This document shows positions 15,914 through 25,736 of a DNA stretch of 64,000 nucleotides, one piece after another. The DNA is from Geminicoccaceae bacterium. GTDB taxonomy: Bacteria > Pseudomonadota > Alphaproteobacteria > Geminicoccales > Geminicoccaceae. The stretch is from the NCBI GenBank assembly GCA_028279345.1, contig JANQNY010000080.1:1-64000 (forward strand). The letters run 5' to 3'. Made by a program: the position numbers and the translations under genes. Numbering within the stretch: the stretch's first letter is position 1; each line of letters opens with the position of its first letter. Under the pieces are notes generated by a model. The model saw nothing but the letters and a program-made list of their open reading frames with translations. It did no database searches and was not told the origin of the DNA.

Positions 15914-16417
15914 TCAGGCAGCGTAGGCGACGAGCACCTTTTCGAGCTTGGCTGTCGCCTTCTCCTCGTCGGTGTTGTCGATCGCCGCAACCTCGCGGGC
16001 GAGACGCTCGAGCGCGGCGCGGTACATCTGGCGCTCGCTGTAGGACTGCTCCTGGTCGTCAGCCTTGTGCAGCTCGCGCACGACCTCGGCGATGGCGACC
16101 GGATCGCCCGAGTTGATCTTCGCCTCGTATTCCTGTGCGCGGCGGCTCCACATGACGGACCGGCGCGGCTTGATGCGCAACTTCAGCGTCTCCAGCGCCG
16201 AGTGGATCTTCTCCTTCGAAGAAAGCTTGCGCATGCCGGATTTCGCAACTTTGTCGACCGGGACACGCAGGATCAGCCGATCCTGTTCGAACGAGACGAC
16301 GTACATCTCGATCTCGACACCGACGATCGTTTCGGTCTCGATCGCAGTGATCCGTCCCACGCCATGGGACGGATACACGATGTAGTCCCCCGCAGCGAAC
16401 GCCAGCTTCTTAGCCAT
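15914..16417 (-). CDS. carD: CarD family transcription regulator (CdnL-like)
   Basis: This 167-residue RNA polymerase-binding protein stabilises open promoter complexes, notably at rRNA and housekeeping promoters. The N-terminal Tudor-like RID domain is seen (FAAGDYIVYPSHGVGRITAIE, YVVSFEQDRLILRVPVDK), followed by a helical C-terminal domain carrying the conserved RRAQEYEAKINSGD and the Trp of SVMWSRR that contacts promoter DNA. Length and sequence fit alphaproteobacterial CarD. It is convergent with the esterase gene; the 250-bp upstream gap to fdxA is AT-rich and likely contains its promoter. Confidence 0.95.
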   Translation of the reverse strand: MAKKLAFAAGDYIVYPSHGVGRITAIETETIVGVEIEMYVVSFEQDRLILRVPVDKVAKSGMRKLSSKEKIHSALETLKLRIKPRRSVMWSRRAQEYEAKINSGDPVAIAEVVRELHKADDQEQSYSERQMYRAALERLAREVAAIDNTDEEKATAKLEKVLVAYAA

Positions 16418-16564
16418 TCAGTCCGTTCCTTCGTCAGCGCCAACGCGTTCTTGGCGAACCGAGCACAACTATCCCGCGGCGGCGCAAAGGCTACGCCGCG
16501 CGAAGAGACATCACCCTCCGAGGGTTAGCTACACGGGGAAATCTCGGTCCACCAACCTTGGTCG

Positions 16565-16588
16565 TTTGGCCAAAGTTCAAGGTTGAAC
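16565..16588. promoter_or_regulatory. Adjacent palindromes upstream of carD
   Basis: TTTGGCCAAA (16565-16574, perfect) is followed at once by GTTCAA-GG-TTGAAC (16575-16588). They sit in the AT-rich gap between carD and fdxA, about 150 bases upstream of the carD start. They may be operator sites, but no regulator is identified, and short palindromes can occur by chance. Confidence 0.35.
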
Positions 16589-16668
16589 GGTTATACCACA
16601 AAACTGTCTTTAAAGCCAACGATCGGTCATGCACGGCGCACAAGGGCGCAGTGCCGATGCGTTGGGGC

Positions 16669-17010
16669 TCAGCTTCCGGCGCCAGGCGTCGGATCGAAGA
16701 ACTTCTCGAACTTGCCCGGCATGCCTTCGTATTCTTCGGCGTCACCGGGCTGATCGCCCTTCCGCGTGATGTTGGGCCAGGGACCGGTGCTGAATTTCTG
16801 ATTGAGCTCCAGCCATCGCTCGGCCTCGCTCTCGGTATCGGGGAGAATAGCCTCCGCCGGGCACTCGGGCTCGCAGACGCCGCAGTCGATGCACTCGTCG
16901 GGATTGATGACGAGCATGTTGGCGCCCTCGTAGAAGCAGTCGACGGGGCACACCTCGACGCAGTCCATGTACTTGCAGCGGATGCAGGCCTCGGTGACCA
17001 CGTAGGTCAT
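16669..17010 (-). CDS. fdxA: 7Fe ferredoxin FdxA
   Basis: This 113-residue electron carrier holds one [3Fe-4S] and one [4Fe-4S] cluster. Cysteine sets are visible in [19 protein letters not shown] and [12 protein letters not shown], followed by the family's C-terminal extension ([20 protein letters not shown]). The start MTYVVTEAC is the standard one, preceded by AGGACCTGCTCC. The adjacency to carD and mutL is common in alphaproteobacteria. Redox partner is not evident. Confidence 0.95.
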   Translation of the reverse strand: MTYVVTEACIRCKYMDCVEVCPVDCFYEGANMLVINPDECIDCGVCEPECPAEAILPDTESEAERWLELNQKFSTGPWPNITRKGDQPGDAEEYEGMPGKFEKFFDPTPGAGS

Positions 17011-17090
17011 GGAGCAGGTCCTCTCGAAGCGGTATGTGCGGCGCGGCATAGCGGGTCCGAGCCCGCTTGTGAAGGCGACCGAAGGCAGCG

Positions 17091-18851
<1,761 letters not shown>

Positions 18852-18933
18852 CGGCTCAGTGTAGCGCTGCTCCCGTCGGAGTGTCACTGGCGCCAAGCCT
18901 CGCGCTCGATGCGTTCTCCCACAGCCAACCCGC

Positions 18934-19158
18934 TCACAGCAGCATCATCAGGCCGACCATCGCCAGCACGTAACCGAAAATCTGCAAGACGGCGCCGCCC
19001 AACCATCCCAGCGCGCCGCGCATCGTTCCGCGCACCGCTGGCTGCGCCGTCCGGAGCATTCCCGAGCGATCCACGGCGAAGCCACCGGGGTCGCCGGCGC
19101 CGCGCACACCGATCGCCACCATCACGACACCGACCAGAATCACCAGCATCGCCAACAT
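18934..19158 (-). CDS. Small two-helix membrane protein of unknown function
   Basis: This 74-residue protein has two hydrophobic segments (MLVILVGVVMVAIGV and WLGGAVLQIFGYVLAMVGLMMLL) separated by a polar loop. No known family is recognised. The start at 19158 is preceded by GAGGACACG. It ends 82 bases before the mutL start, so it could be cotranscribed with mutL. Composition is compatible with a real inner-membrane microprotein, but conservation cannot be judged here. Confidence 0.5.
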   Translation of the reverse strand: MLAMLVILVGVVMVAIGVRGAGDPGGFAVDRSGMLRTAQPAVRGTMRGALGWLGGAVLQIFGYVLAMVGLMMLL

Positions 19159-19483
19159 CGGGCGTGTCCTCAGGCTTTCATGAACGTCCGGCCGATACGC
19201 TCGCGGCGCCGCCGCGGCTGTGATCTGCGCCACGCGGGTGAGCGCCTGACGCGGGCATCTGCCATGCACGCGTGCCTGCGCGTCGCCCCGCTCCACACGC
19301 GACGATGGCCGGAGGCGGGCCAGCGGCCGTTTCGCGGCCTTATGGCCCGCCGGTGTCCAGATGTAGAGGCTCTTGCGACGCGTCCCTACACAAACCCCTG
19401 TGGCGTCAACGGGTTGAAGCGCATCTCGGCCGCCCAGCGATCAGCTTTTCGAGGCGTTGGCCCAATTCTCCGTCGCCAAGAGC
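19159..19483. other. 325-bp stretch with no supportable gene
   Basis: No frame on either strand shows a motif, a ribosome binding site and a reasonable composition together. Because the following 350 bases are IS3 orfB debris, this part may be the unrecognisable front of that element, but no sequence match could be made. Confidence 0.4.
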
Positions 19484-19836
19484 ACCCCCCGAGCACCTGC
19501 GCTCCGGCAATGGTCCCGGGTCCGTCCCCCTGCACGTGCGCCATTGGCTGACCCGCCCTGGCGTCAGGGCACTCTGCATCGCGGCAGGCAGCTCCTGGGG
19601 CATCGCCATGGCGAGAATCCACGCCGCCAGCAAGGCGACGAGCTGCTCGATCGCGATTTCTTCGATGCACGCGGCCAAGCTCGCCATGTCATCGACGCTG
19701 GCGACAGCACCACGAGCAGTTGCGTTCCCAGCTGCGCTCGACCAAAGCCCGCCGCTCGTGAGGTGACGCATATGCCAGCCTCGGTTCCGCCGGACTCAAT
19801 CCCGGCGGGCGCAGATGCCACGCCGTTCTTCACTAA
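19484..19836 (+). pseudogene. Decayed IS3-family OrfB remnant, related to the element at the left end
   Basis: Across two or three frames the plus strand reads EHLRSGNGPGSVPLHVRHWLTRPGVRALCIAAGSSWG, then DELLDRDFFDARGQARHVIDA, then MPASVPPDSIPAGADATPFFT. These are the SDNGPEF, GSPWENGY, DELLDREIFY and C-terminal parts of IS3 OrfB, in the correct order. Seventeen bases (19774-19790) are identical to 1086-1102 of the first IS3 copy, and both end about 45 bases later in TTCACTAA. Acidic catalytic residues are lost (SGNGPG). It is a dead, frameshifted copy of a close relative. Confidence 0.75.
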
Positions 19837-20180
19837 ACGCGTGCCTAAGTCGACTGCATGGGAAATTAAACGTTCAAGTTGAATCAGTTTTTTCTGTCAA
19901 TACTTCAAGTCGAAAATCACGACAACCAGACTCTACTTTGTGCATCGGCGAGGACGAGGTACGTCAGGGACTGCCGCGATCTCCACTCGCTGTATTCGAA
20001 TACAGATCAATGGTCGTAGACCGTGCGTGCGAGGCCGCATTATGTTAGACAACCAAAAGTAGGCGAACGGAATCTGAGAGGGCCGCGTCCGTCGTCGCTC
20101 CTCTCGATGCGAACAAACGATAACCGATGCGAGCGAACAGGCCCGTGCAACGGCCGATCGACTGAAGGGGACACTCCATC
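19837..20180. other. AT-richer intergenic stretch upstream of the O-antigen ligase gene
   Basis: This is one of the least GC-rich parts of the window (for example 19861-19930). It contains no supportable gene. It carries a 16-bp perfect palindrome (19990-20005) and is the likely promoter region for the downstream membrane-protein gene, which starts with GTG after AAGGGGA. The base composition is consistent with imported or regulatory DNA. Confidence 0.5.
19990..20005. promoter_or_regulatory. 16-bp palindrome of the form CTGT-N8-ACAG
   Basis: CTGTATTC followed by GAATACAG is a perfect inverted repeat. It fits the gammaproteobacterial LexA consensus (CTGT-N8-ACAG), but alphaproteobacterial LexA uses GTTC-N7-GTTC, so a different dimeric regulator or chance is more likely. 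It lies 176 bases upstream of the ligase-like gene. Confidence 0.4.
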
Positions 20181-21482
20181 GTGTTGGGCGCTGCCTCGGC
20201 CACCTCGCCGCACGTTGCGACGAGAACGACGTCCGACTGGGTGCTGGCAGTGCTCCTCGGGCTGACGATGGTCGGGCCGAGCTATGCGCATGCCTTCACG
20301 AGGCACGGATACGTCTTGGCAGCCAGTATTCTGGCCTTTGCCCCGTTGGTGATGTGGTTAGCGACCGTAGCGATCAACAACGGCACGCCCGATCTTCGCC
20401 GCATCTTCGGGCTGACGGCGCTGGTGGTACTACCGCTCAGCATATCGATACTGCTCAACGCCACCGGCTACGGGTCGATGCAGTTTGCTGCGACACTGTG
20501 GCGAGTCGTCGCATGTGCACTTTACATGCTACTTGCCGGTTTTCTTTTTTACCATCCGCGCCGAGACGAAATAACTTCGATCGCTTTTCCTTTGTTGGTT
20601 TTGGTACTGTTTGCATTGTTTGTCAGCAAGCAAATAATCAATCCAGCCGAGCATTGGGGCCGACTGCGGCCAGGAGATCTCCGTGCCAACTATTGGGGTG
20701 AGATCTTTCAGGTCGCCGTGCTGGCCGCGGCCTTCGCCCGACCGCGTTGGTTCTTCTACGGCGTCGTCATCATTGCGTTCGGAGGGTTGCTCGCCGTCCA
20801 AGCGCGCGGCTCGACGCTCGCAACGGCCATCATCGTCCTCTTTGCCGTGCTCGCTCGCGAAGGTCTTCGTCGCTTGCTCCTGCTGGGTGCGCTGATACTC
20901 TTCTTCGTGCTGCCGCCGGCCGTCGCCGCCGACAACCTTGTCTTCGAAGGGAGGCTGTTCGGCGGGATAACCGAGTTCGTCGCCAACGACGTCCTCCGCT
21001 TGAACGACCCCAACCGTGGTCTTGGAAGTGGTTTCACCGGTCGGACTGCCGGCTATGAGTTTGCCTGGAACGAGTTTGCCGACAGGCCGCTGTTGGGATA
21101 TGGCCTCGGACTGACCACCAAAGCCTCGGCCAAGGCCGGAGCCGGCGCAGTCCATAATGGCCATCTCCAGTTGCTGGCGGACCTCGGCCTCCTGCTTTAC
21201 CTATTCATCTTCGTGACGATGCTTGGCGCACTGGTGCGCAGCGGCGTGCAAGGAAACTGGCTCGTCTTCGGCGGGTTATTGAGCTTTTACTTCATTCTCT
21301 CTTTCCAACCACGCTCGATCAACGTCAGCGTAGTGCCGATGGTCGGCATGATGCTGGTCGTCTGGGGATGGCTGCTGCCACGTCCCCTTGTCGAAACGGC
21401 AGCGGTCGTTAGAAAAACGGCGAGGCGTCGCCTCGGCGAAGGTTGGCAGTCGCGGGGTGCGAGGCCGAGCACGACTCCGTAA
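20181..21482 (+). CDS. O-antigen ligase/polymerase family membrane protein
   Basis: This 433-residue integral membrane protein has about ten to twelve hydrophobic segments and a large periplasmic loop in the second half (FGGITEFVANDVLRLNDPNRGLGSGFTGRTAGYEFAWNEFADRPLLGYGLG). The loop ends in VHNGHLQLLADLGLL. The GYG followed by the HNxxLQ motif is typical of Wzy_C/WaaL-type proteins (O-antigen ligases, polymerases). GTG start 20181 has AAGGGGA upstream. No other polysaccharide genes lie nearby, and IS remnants flank it on both sides, so it may be an acquired or isolated surface-glycan gene. Ligase versus polymerase cannot be decided. Confidence 0.75.
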   Translation: MLGAASATSPHVATRTTSDWVLAVLLGLTMVGPSYAHAFTRHGYVLAASILAFAPLVMWLATVAINNGTPDLRRIFGLTALVVLPLSISILLNATGYGSMQFAATLWRVVACALYMLLAGFLFYHPRRDEITSIAFPLLVLVLFALFVSKQIINPAEHWGRLRPGDLRANYWGEIFQVAVLAAAFARPRWFFYGVVIIAFGGLLAVQARGSTLATAIIVLFAVLAREGLRRLLLLGALILFFVLPPAVAADNLVFEGRLFGGITEFVANDVLRLNDPNRGLGSGFTGRTAGYEFAWNEFADRPLLGYGLGLTTKASAKAGAGAVHNGHLQLLADLGLLLYLFIFVTMLGALVRSGVQGNWLVFGGLLSFYFILSFQPRSINVSVVPMVGMMLVVWGWLLPRPLVETAAVVRKTARRRLGEGWQSRGARPSTTP

Positions 21483-21644
21483 GCGGCGATGTGATGAGGC
21501 GGAACTTGTTGGCCGTTCCGCAGTGCTTAACGCGGGTTCCCACCCCGCCGACCTCAGTGCTCGTGCCCTACTCGAACGTGTGCGTCCGGCGTGACCGCAC
21601 TTGCGGCGTTGTCTCGTATCCGGACTTTGGAGGCTGGTGAGAGC

Positions 21645-21985
21645 GTAAGCGTCCACGTGCGCTGGTGGACACTTGACGGGGTGCTGCATGGCGCCGCGGC
21701 GTCGATGGTCGGAAGACGAGAAGCGGATCGATCGTTGCGGCGACGCGCCTTCCGGGCGCCTCGGTGAACTGTGTCGCGCGACGCTACGACGTCAATGCCA
21801 ACCAGGTCTTCAACTGGAAGCGGAACCCGCGCTTTGCGCCGGCCGAGACCGGCGGGGACCAAGGCAACCAGCGACCACCAGCGCGCATCGTTACGGATGC
21901 TCAGTCCGCTTGGTCCGCCAGACCGTCGTCGCCCAAGTTCCCCGGACCGAACTCCGCCGCCCGTCCCGAGTCAGCGCCGACCTAG
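21645..21985 (+). pseudogene. IS66-family small ORF (TnpA-type) remnant with left end
   Basis: From ATG 21688 the sequence reads MAPRRRWSEDEKRI, then shifts frame and continues as IVAATRLPGASVNCVARRYDVNANQVFNWKRNPRFAPAE, the HTH protein of IS66 elements. The shift is explained by a 4-base duplication of GATC at 21726-21733. Upstream, GTAAGCGTCCAC (from 21645) resembles the GTAAGCG termini of IS66 elements and includes a short inverted repeat (GTCCAC with GTGGAC). No TnpB or TnpC follows; the M16 gene begins right after. It is a truncated, inactive element. Confidence 0.65.
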
Positions 21986-22021
21986 CGCGAAACGCGCAGC
22001 AGCAGCGTGCGTCGTCGTCTG

Positions 22022-23338
22022 CTAGCCCAGCCCCTCGGGCTCGCCGACGACGACGATGATCAACGCTTCAGGATCGAACAGCTCGCGTGCCACCCGCTGG
22101 ACGTCGTCGAGGGTCACAGCCTCGATGTAGTCGTTGCGCCGGGCGAGGAAGTCCTCGTCCAGCCCGAGCGACGACATGCTCATCAAGAGCGAGGCGACGC
22201 GGGCATTGCTCGTGAGCCTGAGCGGAAACGATCCGGTGAGGAAGGTCTTGGCACCCTCGAGCTCGTCCGCGGCGATGTCACCTTCGGCGATGCGCGCGAC
22301 CTCCTCGCGCACCAGCCGCACGCTCTCGGCGACGTCGGCGTTGTTGGTGGCGACACCACCGCTCCAGAGCGGACTCAGGTCGGCGTCGAGCAGATAGCTG
22401 TAGGCCGAGTAAGCGAGCCCACGCTTCTCGCGAATCTCGTGCAGGAGCCTCGACTGGAAGCCGCCGCCGCCGAGGATGTAGTTGGCGACGTAGGCCGCGT
22501 AATAGTCGGGATCGAGCCGGTCGATACCGGCATGGCCGAAGGCCACCACGCTCTGCGGGACGGCCTGAGGAACCACCACGAGCGTGCCCGGGGCGGGCTC
22601 GATGGCTCGGACCTCAGGCGCCGGCGTGGCTGCCGGCAGCTCACCGAACACCTCGTCGAGCACGCCCGCCAGCTCTTCGGCGGTGATGTCCCCGGCAACG
22701 CCGACGTGCAGCTTGTCGAGCGCCAGCTGCCGTCCGTGGTAGGCGACGATGTCGTCCCGCGCGATGCTCGCTACCGCCTCAACCGTGCCCTCGGAGGGGT
22801 GCCCGTAGGCGTGCTCGGGGAATGCGGTCTCGAAAAAGGCCTGTCGCGCGATCGTATTCGGGTCGTTCTGGCGGCGCTTCAGACCAGCCGTGAGCTGACC
22901 GCGGATGCGTTCGATCGGCTCCACATCGAAGCGCGGCTCGATCAGCGCGTCGCGCAAGAGCTCGAAGGCGAGCGCGCGGTTCTCCGTGAGCGTCCGCAGA
23001 TCACCGGTCAGCGTGTCCCGGTCGGCATCGAAGCTGAGCCTGATCCCGTTGTCCTCGAGCTCCGTCCGAAAGGTGAGGCTCTCACGTTCGCCTGCGCCCT
23101 CGTCCAGCAGCGCCGCCGTCATCCGCGCGAGCCCCGCCTGCTCGTCGGTTTCGAACTGCGCGCCGCCCTTGAAGAGGAACGACATGGCGATCAGCGGCAC
23201 GGACGGCTCGTGCAGCAGGTAGGCGGAAATCCCGCCCGGGCTCTCGACCTTCTCGACCGGCACGGTAGCGCCTGCCGACCCGGCTGTGCCGAAGGCGAGC
23301 GTGCCGCTCACGAGCACGCCTGCAAGAAAACTGCGCAT
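22022..23338 (-). CDS. M16-family peptidase-like protein, non-catalytic partner
   Basis: This exported M16 protein of 438 residues has an N-terminal signal (RSFLAGVLVSGTLAFGTAGSAGA). It has the two-lobed M16 fold (ISAYLLHEPSVPLIAMSFLFKGGAQFETDEQAGLARMTAALLDEGAG, later NYILGGGGFQSRLLHEIREKRGLAYS), but the HxxEH zinc motif is absent in the first lobe. This matches the usual pairing in which one subunit carries the zinc site and the other the R/Y pair. Start MRSFLAG at 23338 is four bases from the upstream gene's stop, so the two are cotranscribed and probably form a heterodimeric processing peptidase in the periplasm. Confidence 0.88.
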   Translation of the reverse strand: MRSFLAGVLVSGTLAFGTAGSAGATVPVEKVESPGGISAYLLHEPSVPLIAMSFLFKGGAQFETDEQAGLARMTAALLDEGAGERESLTFRTELEDNGIRLSFDADRDTLTGDLRTLTENRALAFELLRDALIEPRFDVEPIERIRGQLTAGLKRRQNDPNTIARQAFFETAFPEHAYGHPSEGTVEAVASIARDDIVAYHGRQLALDKLHVGVAGDITAEELAGVLDEVFGELPAATPAPEVRAIEPAPGTLVVVPQAVPQSVVAFGHAGIDRLDPDYYAAYVANYILGGGGFQSRLLHEIREKRGLAYSAYSYLLDADLSPLWSGGVATNNADVAESVRLVREEVARIAEGDIAADELEGAKTFLTGSFPLRLTSNARVASLLMSMSSLGLDEDFLARRNDYIEAVTLDDVQRVARELFDPEALIIVVVGEPEGLG

Positions 23339-23342
23339 AAGC

Positions 23343-24701
23343 TCACCCCGTCTCACCTTCGACGGGCGACGAAGGCGCCCGCAGCAGTCCCGTCACCGAC
23401 CGGCCGGCCCGCAGGACGTCCCGGCCCACGGTGTTCACCTGATCGAGTGTGATCGTGGCGAGACGCTCGGGCCAGGCCTCGACGTCTTCGACCGTGAGCC
23501 CCGTCGTCAGCGCTACGCCGAAGATGCGCGCCGCACCGCCGAGGCTGTCGCGCGCGTAGACGCTCTCAGCCTGCATACGCTTCTTGGCACGCTCCACCTC
23601 TTGCTCCGTGAGGCCCTCCTCAAGCGCCGTCTCGAGCACCTGGTCGATGGCCGCTTCGAGCGTCTCGAGACTGACCCCGGCGCGCGGCGAGGCGTAGATG
23701 CGGAAGGTGGTGCTGTCGTAGCTGCTGCCGCGATAGAAGGCGCCGGCCGAGGCGGCGAGCCCCTGCTCGACGACCAGCTCGCGATAGAGGCGGCTGGTCG
23801 TGCCGCCGCCCAAGACCTCCGCAAAGACATCGAGCGCGTAGGCGGTCTCCCAGTCGGCCTGCCGCTGGCTCGGGGCCAGATAGGTACGGACCACGCTGGG
23901 CTGGGCAACCCTCGGGTCCTCCAGCGTCACGCGGCGTGCGGCCTCCTGCGGCGGCTCCGCCAGACGGATACGCTCGGGCACCGGTCGCGGGGCGATCTTG
24001 CCGTAGGTCTCCTCGGCGAGCGGACGCACGTCGGCCGCATCGACGTCGCCGACGACGATGAGGATCGCATTGTTGGGCGCGTACCACGTCTCATAGAAGT
24101 CCTTGGCATCTTCGCGGGTGTAGGTCTCCATTTCGTGGAACCAGCCGATGATCGGATCGCCATAGGGATGGTTCAGGAACTGGGCCGCGTTGATCTGCTC
24201 GTTGAGGCGCGCACCCGGGTCATTGTCCACGCGCGAGCGCCGCTCCTCGAGCACGACATCACGCTCGGGCAGGACGACCTCGTCGGTGAGCTGCAGGTTG
24301 GCCATGCGGTCCGCCTCCATCCGCATGACCAGCGGCAGGCGGTCCTTGGCGATGTTCTGGAAGTAGGCGGTGAAGTCGCTCGACGTCATCGCGTTTTCCG
24401 TGCCGCCATTGCGCGCCACGTTGCGCGAAAACTCGCCCGGCTCCAGGCTGTCCGTCCCCTTGAACATCAGATGCTCGAGGAAATGCGGCAAGCCGGACTT
24501 GCCGGGCGGGCTGTCCGCCGTGCCCACGCGGTACCATACCCAATGGCTCACCACGGGTGCCCGCCGGTTGGTGACCACGACGACGTCCATGCCGTTCTCG
24601 AGCGTGAAGGTCTCGGGATCGAAGATCTGCGCCGCCACCGGTGAGGCCGTGGTCGTCCCAGCGGCCAGCGCCGTCATAAGCAGTAGAGACCTGAGCGGCA
24701 T
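23343..24701 (-). CDS. M16-family zinc peptidase, catalytic subunit
   Basis: This is an exported metallopeptidase of 452 residues with signal peptide (RSLLLMTALAAGTTTASPVAA). The inverted zinc motif is HFLEH in GLPHFLEHLMFKGTD, with the distal glutamate expected in the VVLEERRSRVDN region. The second lobe (EVLGGGTTSRLYRELVVEQGLAASAGAFY) is intact. Its ATG shares one base with the stop of the DUF3035 lipoprotein gene upstream (TGATG), and the non-catalytic partner follows. The pair lies at the end of the ribF-ileS-lspA operon. It may degrade or process small secreted peptides; the target is unknown. Confidence 0.92.
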   Translation of the reverse strand: MPLRSLLLMTALAAGTTTASPVAAQIFDPETFTLENGMDVVVVTNRRAPVVSHWVWYRVGTADSPPGKSGLPHFLEHLMFKGTDSLEPGEFSRNVARNGGTENAMTSSDFTAYFQNIAKDRLPLVMRMEADRMANLQLTDEVVLPERDVVLEERRSRVDNDPGARLNEQINAAQFLNHPYGDPIIGWFHEMETYTREDAKDFYETWYAPNNAILIVVGDVDAADVRPLAEETYGKIAPRPVPERIRLAEPPQEAARRVTLEDPRVAQPSVVRTYLAPSQRQADWETAYALDVFAEVLGGGTTSRLYRELVVEQGLAASAGAFYRGSSYDSTTFRIYASPRAGVSLETLEAAIDQVLETALEEGLTEQEVERAKKRMQAESVYARDSLGGAARIFGVALTTGLTVEDVEAWPERLATITLDQVNTVGRDVLRAGRSVTGLLRAPSSPVEGETG

Positions 24702-25237
24702 CAGCCACCTCCGGGCGTGGTGAGCGGTTCCGTAGCGACCCGCGTGCTGCGCACGGTGACACCGGCGTCGTTGAGCCGCTGGGCTTCGGCGCGCGCGTCG
24801 ACGGGGGTCCCGTCCTCGCTGGCGTAAGCGCGCCTTTGGAAGTCCAAGATGAACCAGAAGCGGCTTTCGTCCAGACCCGCGAGCTGTGAGCTCTCATCGA
24901 CGATGCGGCCGCGAATCTCGGGATCGGCCTCGTCGGCACCGGCCGAGGCCAAGAGCGCCGTCTGCCCAGGTGTCGCCTCGGTGGCGGGCAACGCGCCGCC
25001 AAGCAACGCCTGCTGCGCCTGGCTACTCGTGGTCCCCTCCTGCGGACGTGTCACACCGGGCTCCGGCGGGCGCAGGCTGAACTCGGGCGGCAGCGTCAGG
25101 GGTGCGCGTTCGACGACCTGAAACTCGTCGGGCGCGTTCCGTCCGAGGCCGAGCTGGTCGGCAAGCGACTGGTCGCCGGAACAGGCCGCAAGGCCTAACA
25201 GTGACACCGCAAGCGCGGATCTGAGCAGGTGAGCCAT
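24701..25237 (-). CDS. DUF3035-type lipoprotein
   Basis: This 178-residue protein has a lipobox (LRSALAVSLLGLAAC, acylated Cys followed by SGD) and the characteristic APDEFQVVERAPLTLPPEFSLRPPEPG segment of DUF3035, often annotated with a BamC-like fold. Position immediately after lspA and before the M16 pair is the standard alphaproteobacterial arrangement. Start MAHLLRS at 25237 has AGGAC upstream and is 16 bases from the lspA stop. The function is unknown; an outer-membrane quality-control role has been guessed from the neighbours. Confidence 0.85.
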   Translation of the reverse strand: MAHLLRSALAVSLLGLAACSGDQSLADQLGLGRNAPDEFQVVERAPLTLPPEFSLRPPEPGVTRPQEGTTSSQAQQALLGGALPATEATPGQTALLASAGADEADPEIRGRIVDESSQLAGLDESRFWFILDFQRRAYASEDGTPVDARAEAQRLNDAGVTVRSTRVATEPLTTPGGG

Positions 25238-25253
25238 CACAGTCCTCCCGACG

Positions 25254-25727
25254 TCAATGTGGGCTGCGGTGCTGCGGCCGCAAGCCGTCGGCCAGCAATA
25301 GCACGGCGCCAACCACGATGGCGCTGTCGGCAACGTTGAACGCGGGCCAGTGCCAGCCGGCATAGTGAAAGTCGAGGAAGTCGACCACGGCACCGTAGCG
25401 GACCCGGTCGATCGCATTGCCCAAGGCTCCGGCGATGATCAGCCGGAACGACCAGCGCTGGAGGCGATCGAGCCCACCGCGCCAGAGCCACCAGGCGAGC
25501 AAGCCGGCGACGGCAACCGCGATGCCAGTGAGCACCCAACGCTGCACGTCGCTGTCATTGCCCTGGAACAGCCCGAAGCTCACGCCCTGGTTCCAGACCA
25601 AGACGAGGTTGAAGAACGATGTTACCTCGATGGGCCAGCCGAGCGCGTCGTAGTTGGCCAGCACGACGATCTTGCTGGCTTGGTCGACCAGCAGGATCAG
25701 TACCACGATGATGAGACTCTGCGGCAC
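25254..25727 (-). CDS. lspA: Lipoprotein signal peptidase (signal peptidase II)
   Basis: This 157-residue inner-membrane aspartyl protease removes signal peptides from prolipoproteins. Four membrane segments are visible. The two catalytic aspartates lie in GALGNAIDRV and FNVADSAIVVG, with VVDFLDF between them. The start is nine bases after the ileS stop, giving the classical ileS-lspA order. The downstream gene encodes a likely LspA substrate (DUF3035 lipoprotein). Confidence 0.95.
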   Translation of the reverse strand: MPQSLIIVVLILLVDQASKIVVLANYDALGWPIEVTSFFNLVLVWNQGVSFGLFQGNDSDVQRWVLTGIAVAVAGLLAWWLWRGGLDRLQRWSFRLIIAGALGNAIDRVRYGAVVDFLDFHYAGWHWPAFNVADSAIVVGAVLLLADGLRPQHRSPH

Positions 25728-25736
25728 CGGCGCTGT

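Noticed and set aside
22007..24644. Long plus-strand frames (481 and 452 codons) opposite the M16 genes
   Set aside because: They mirror well-supported peptidase genes and show only GC-driven composition.
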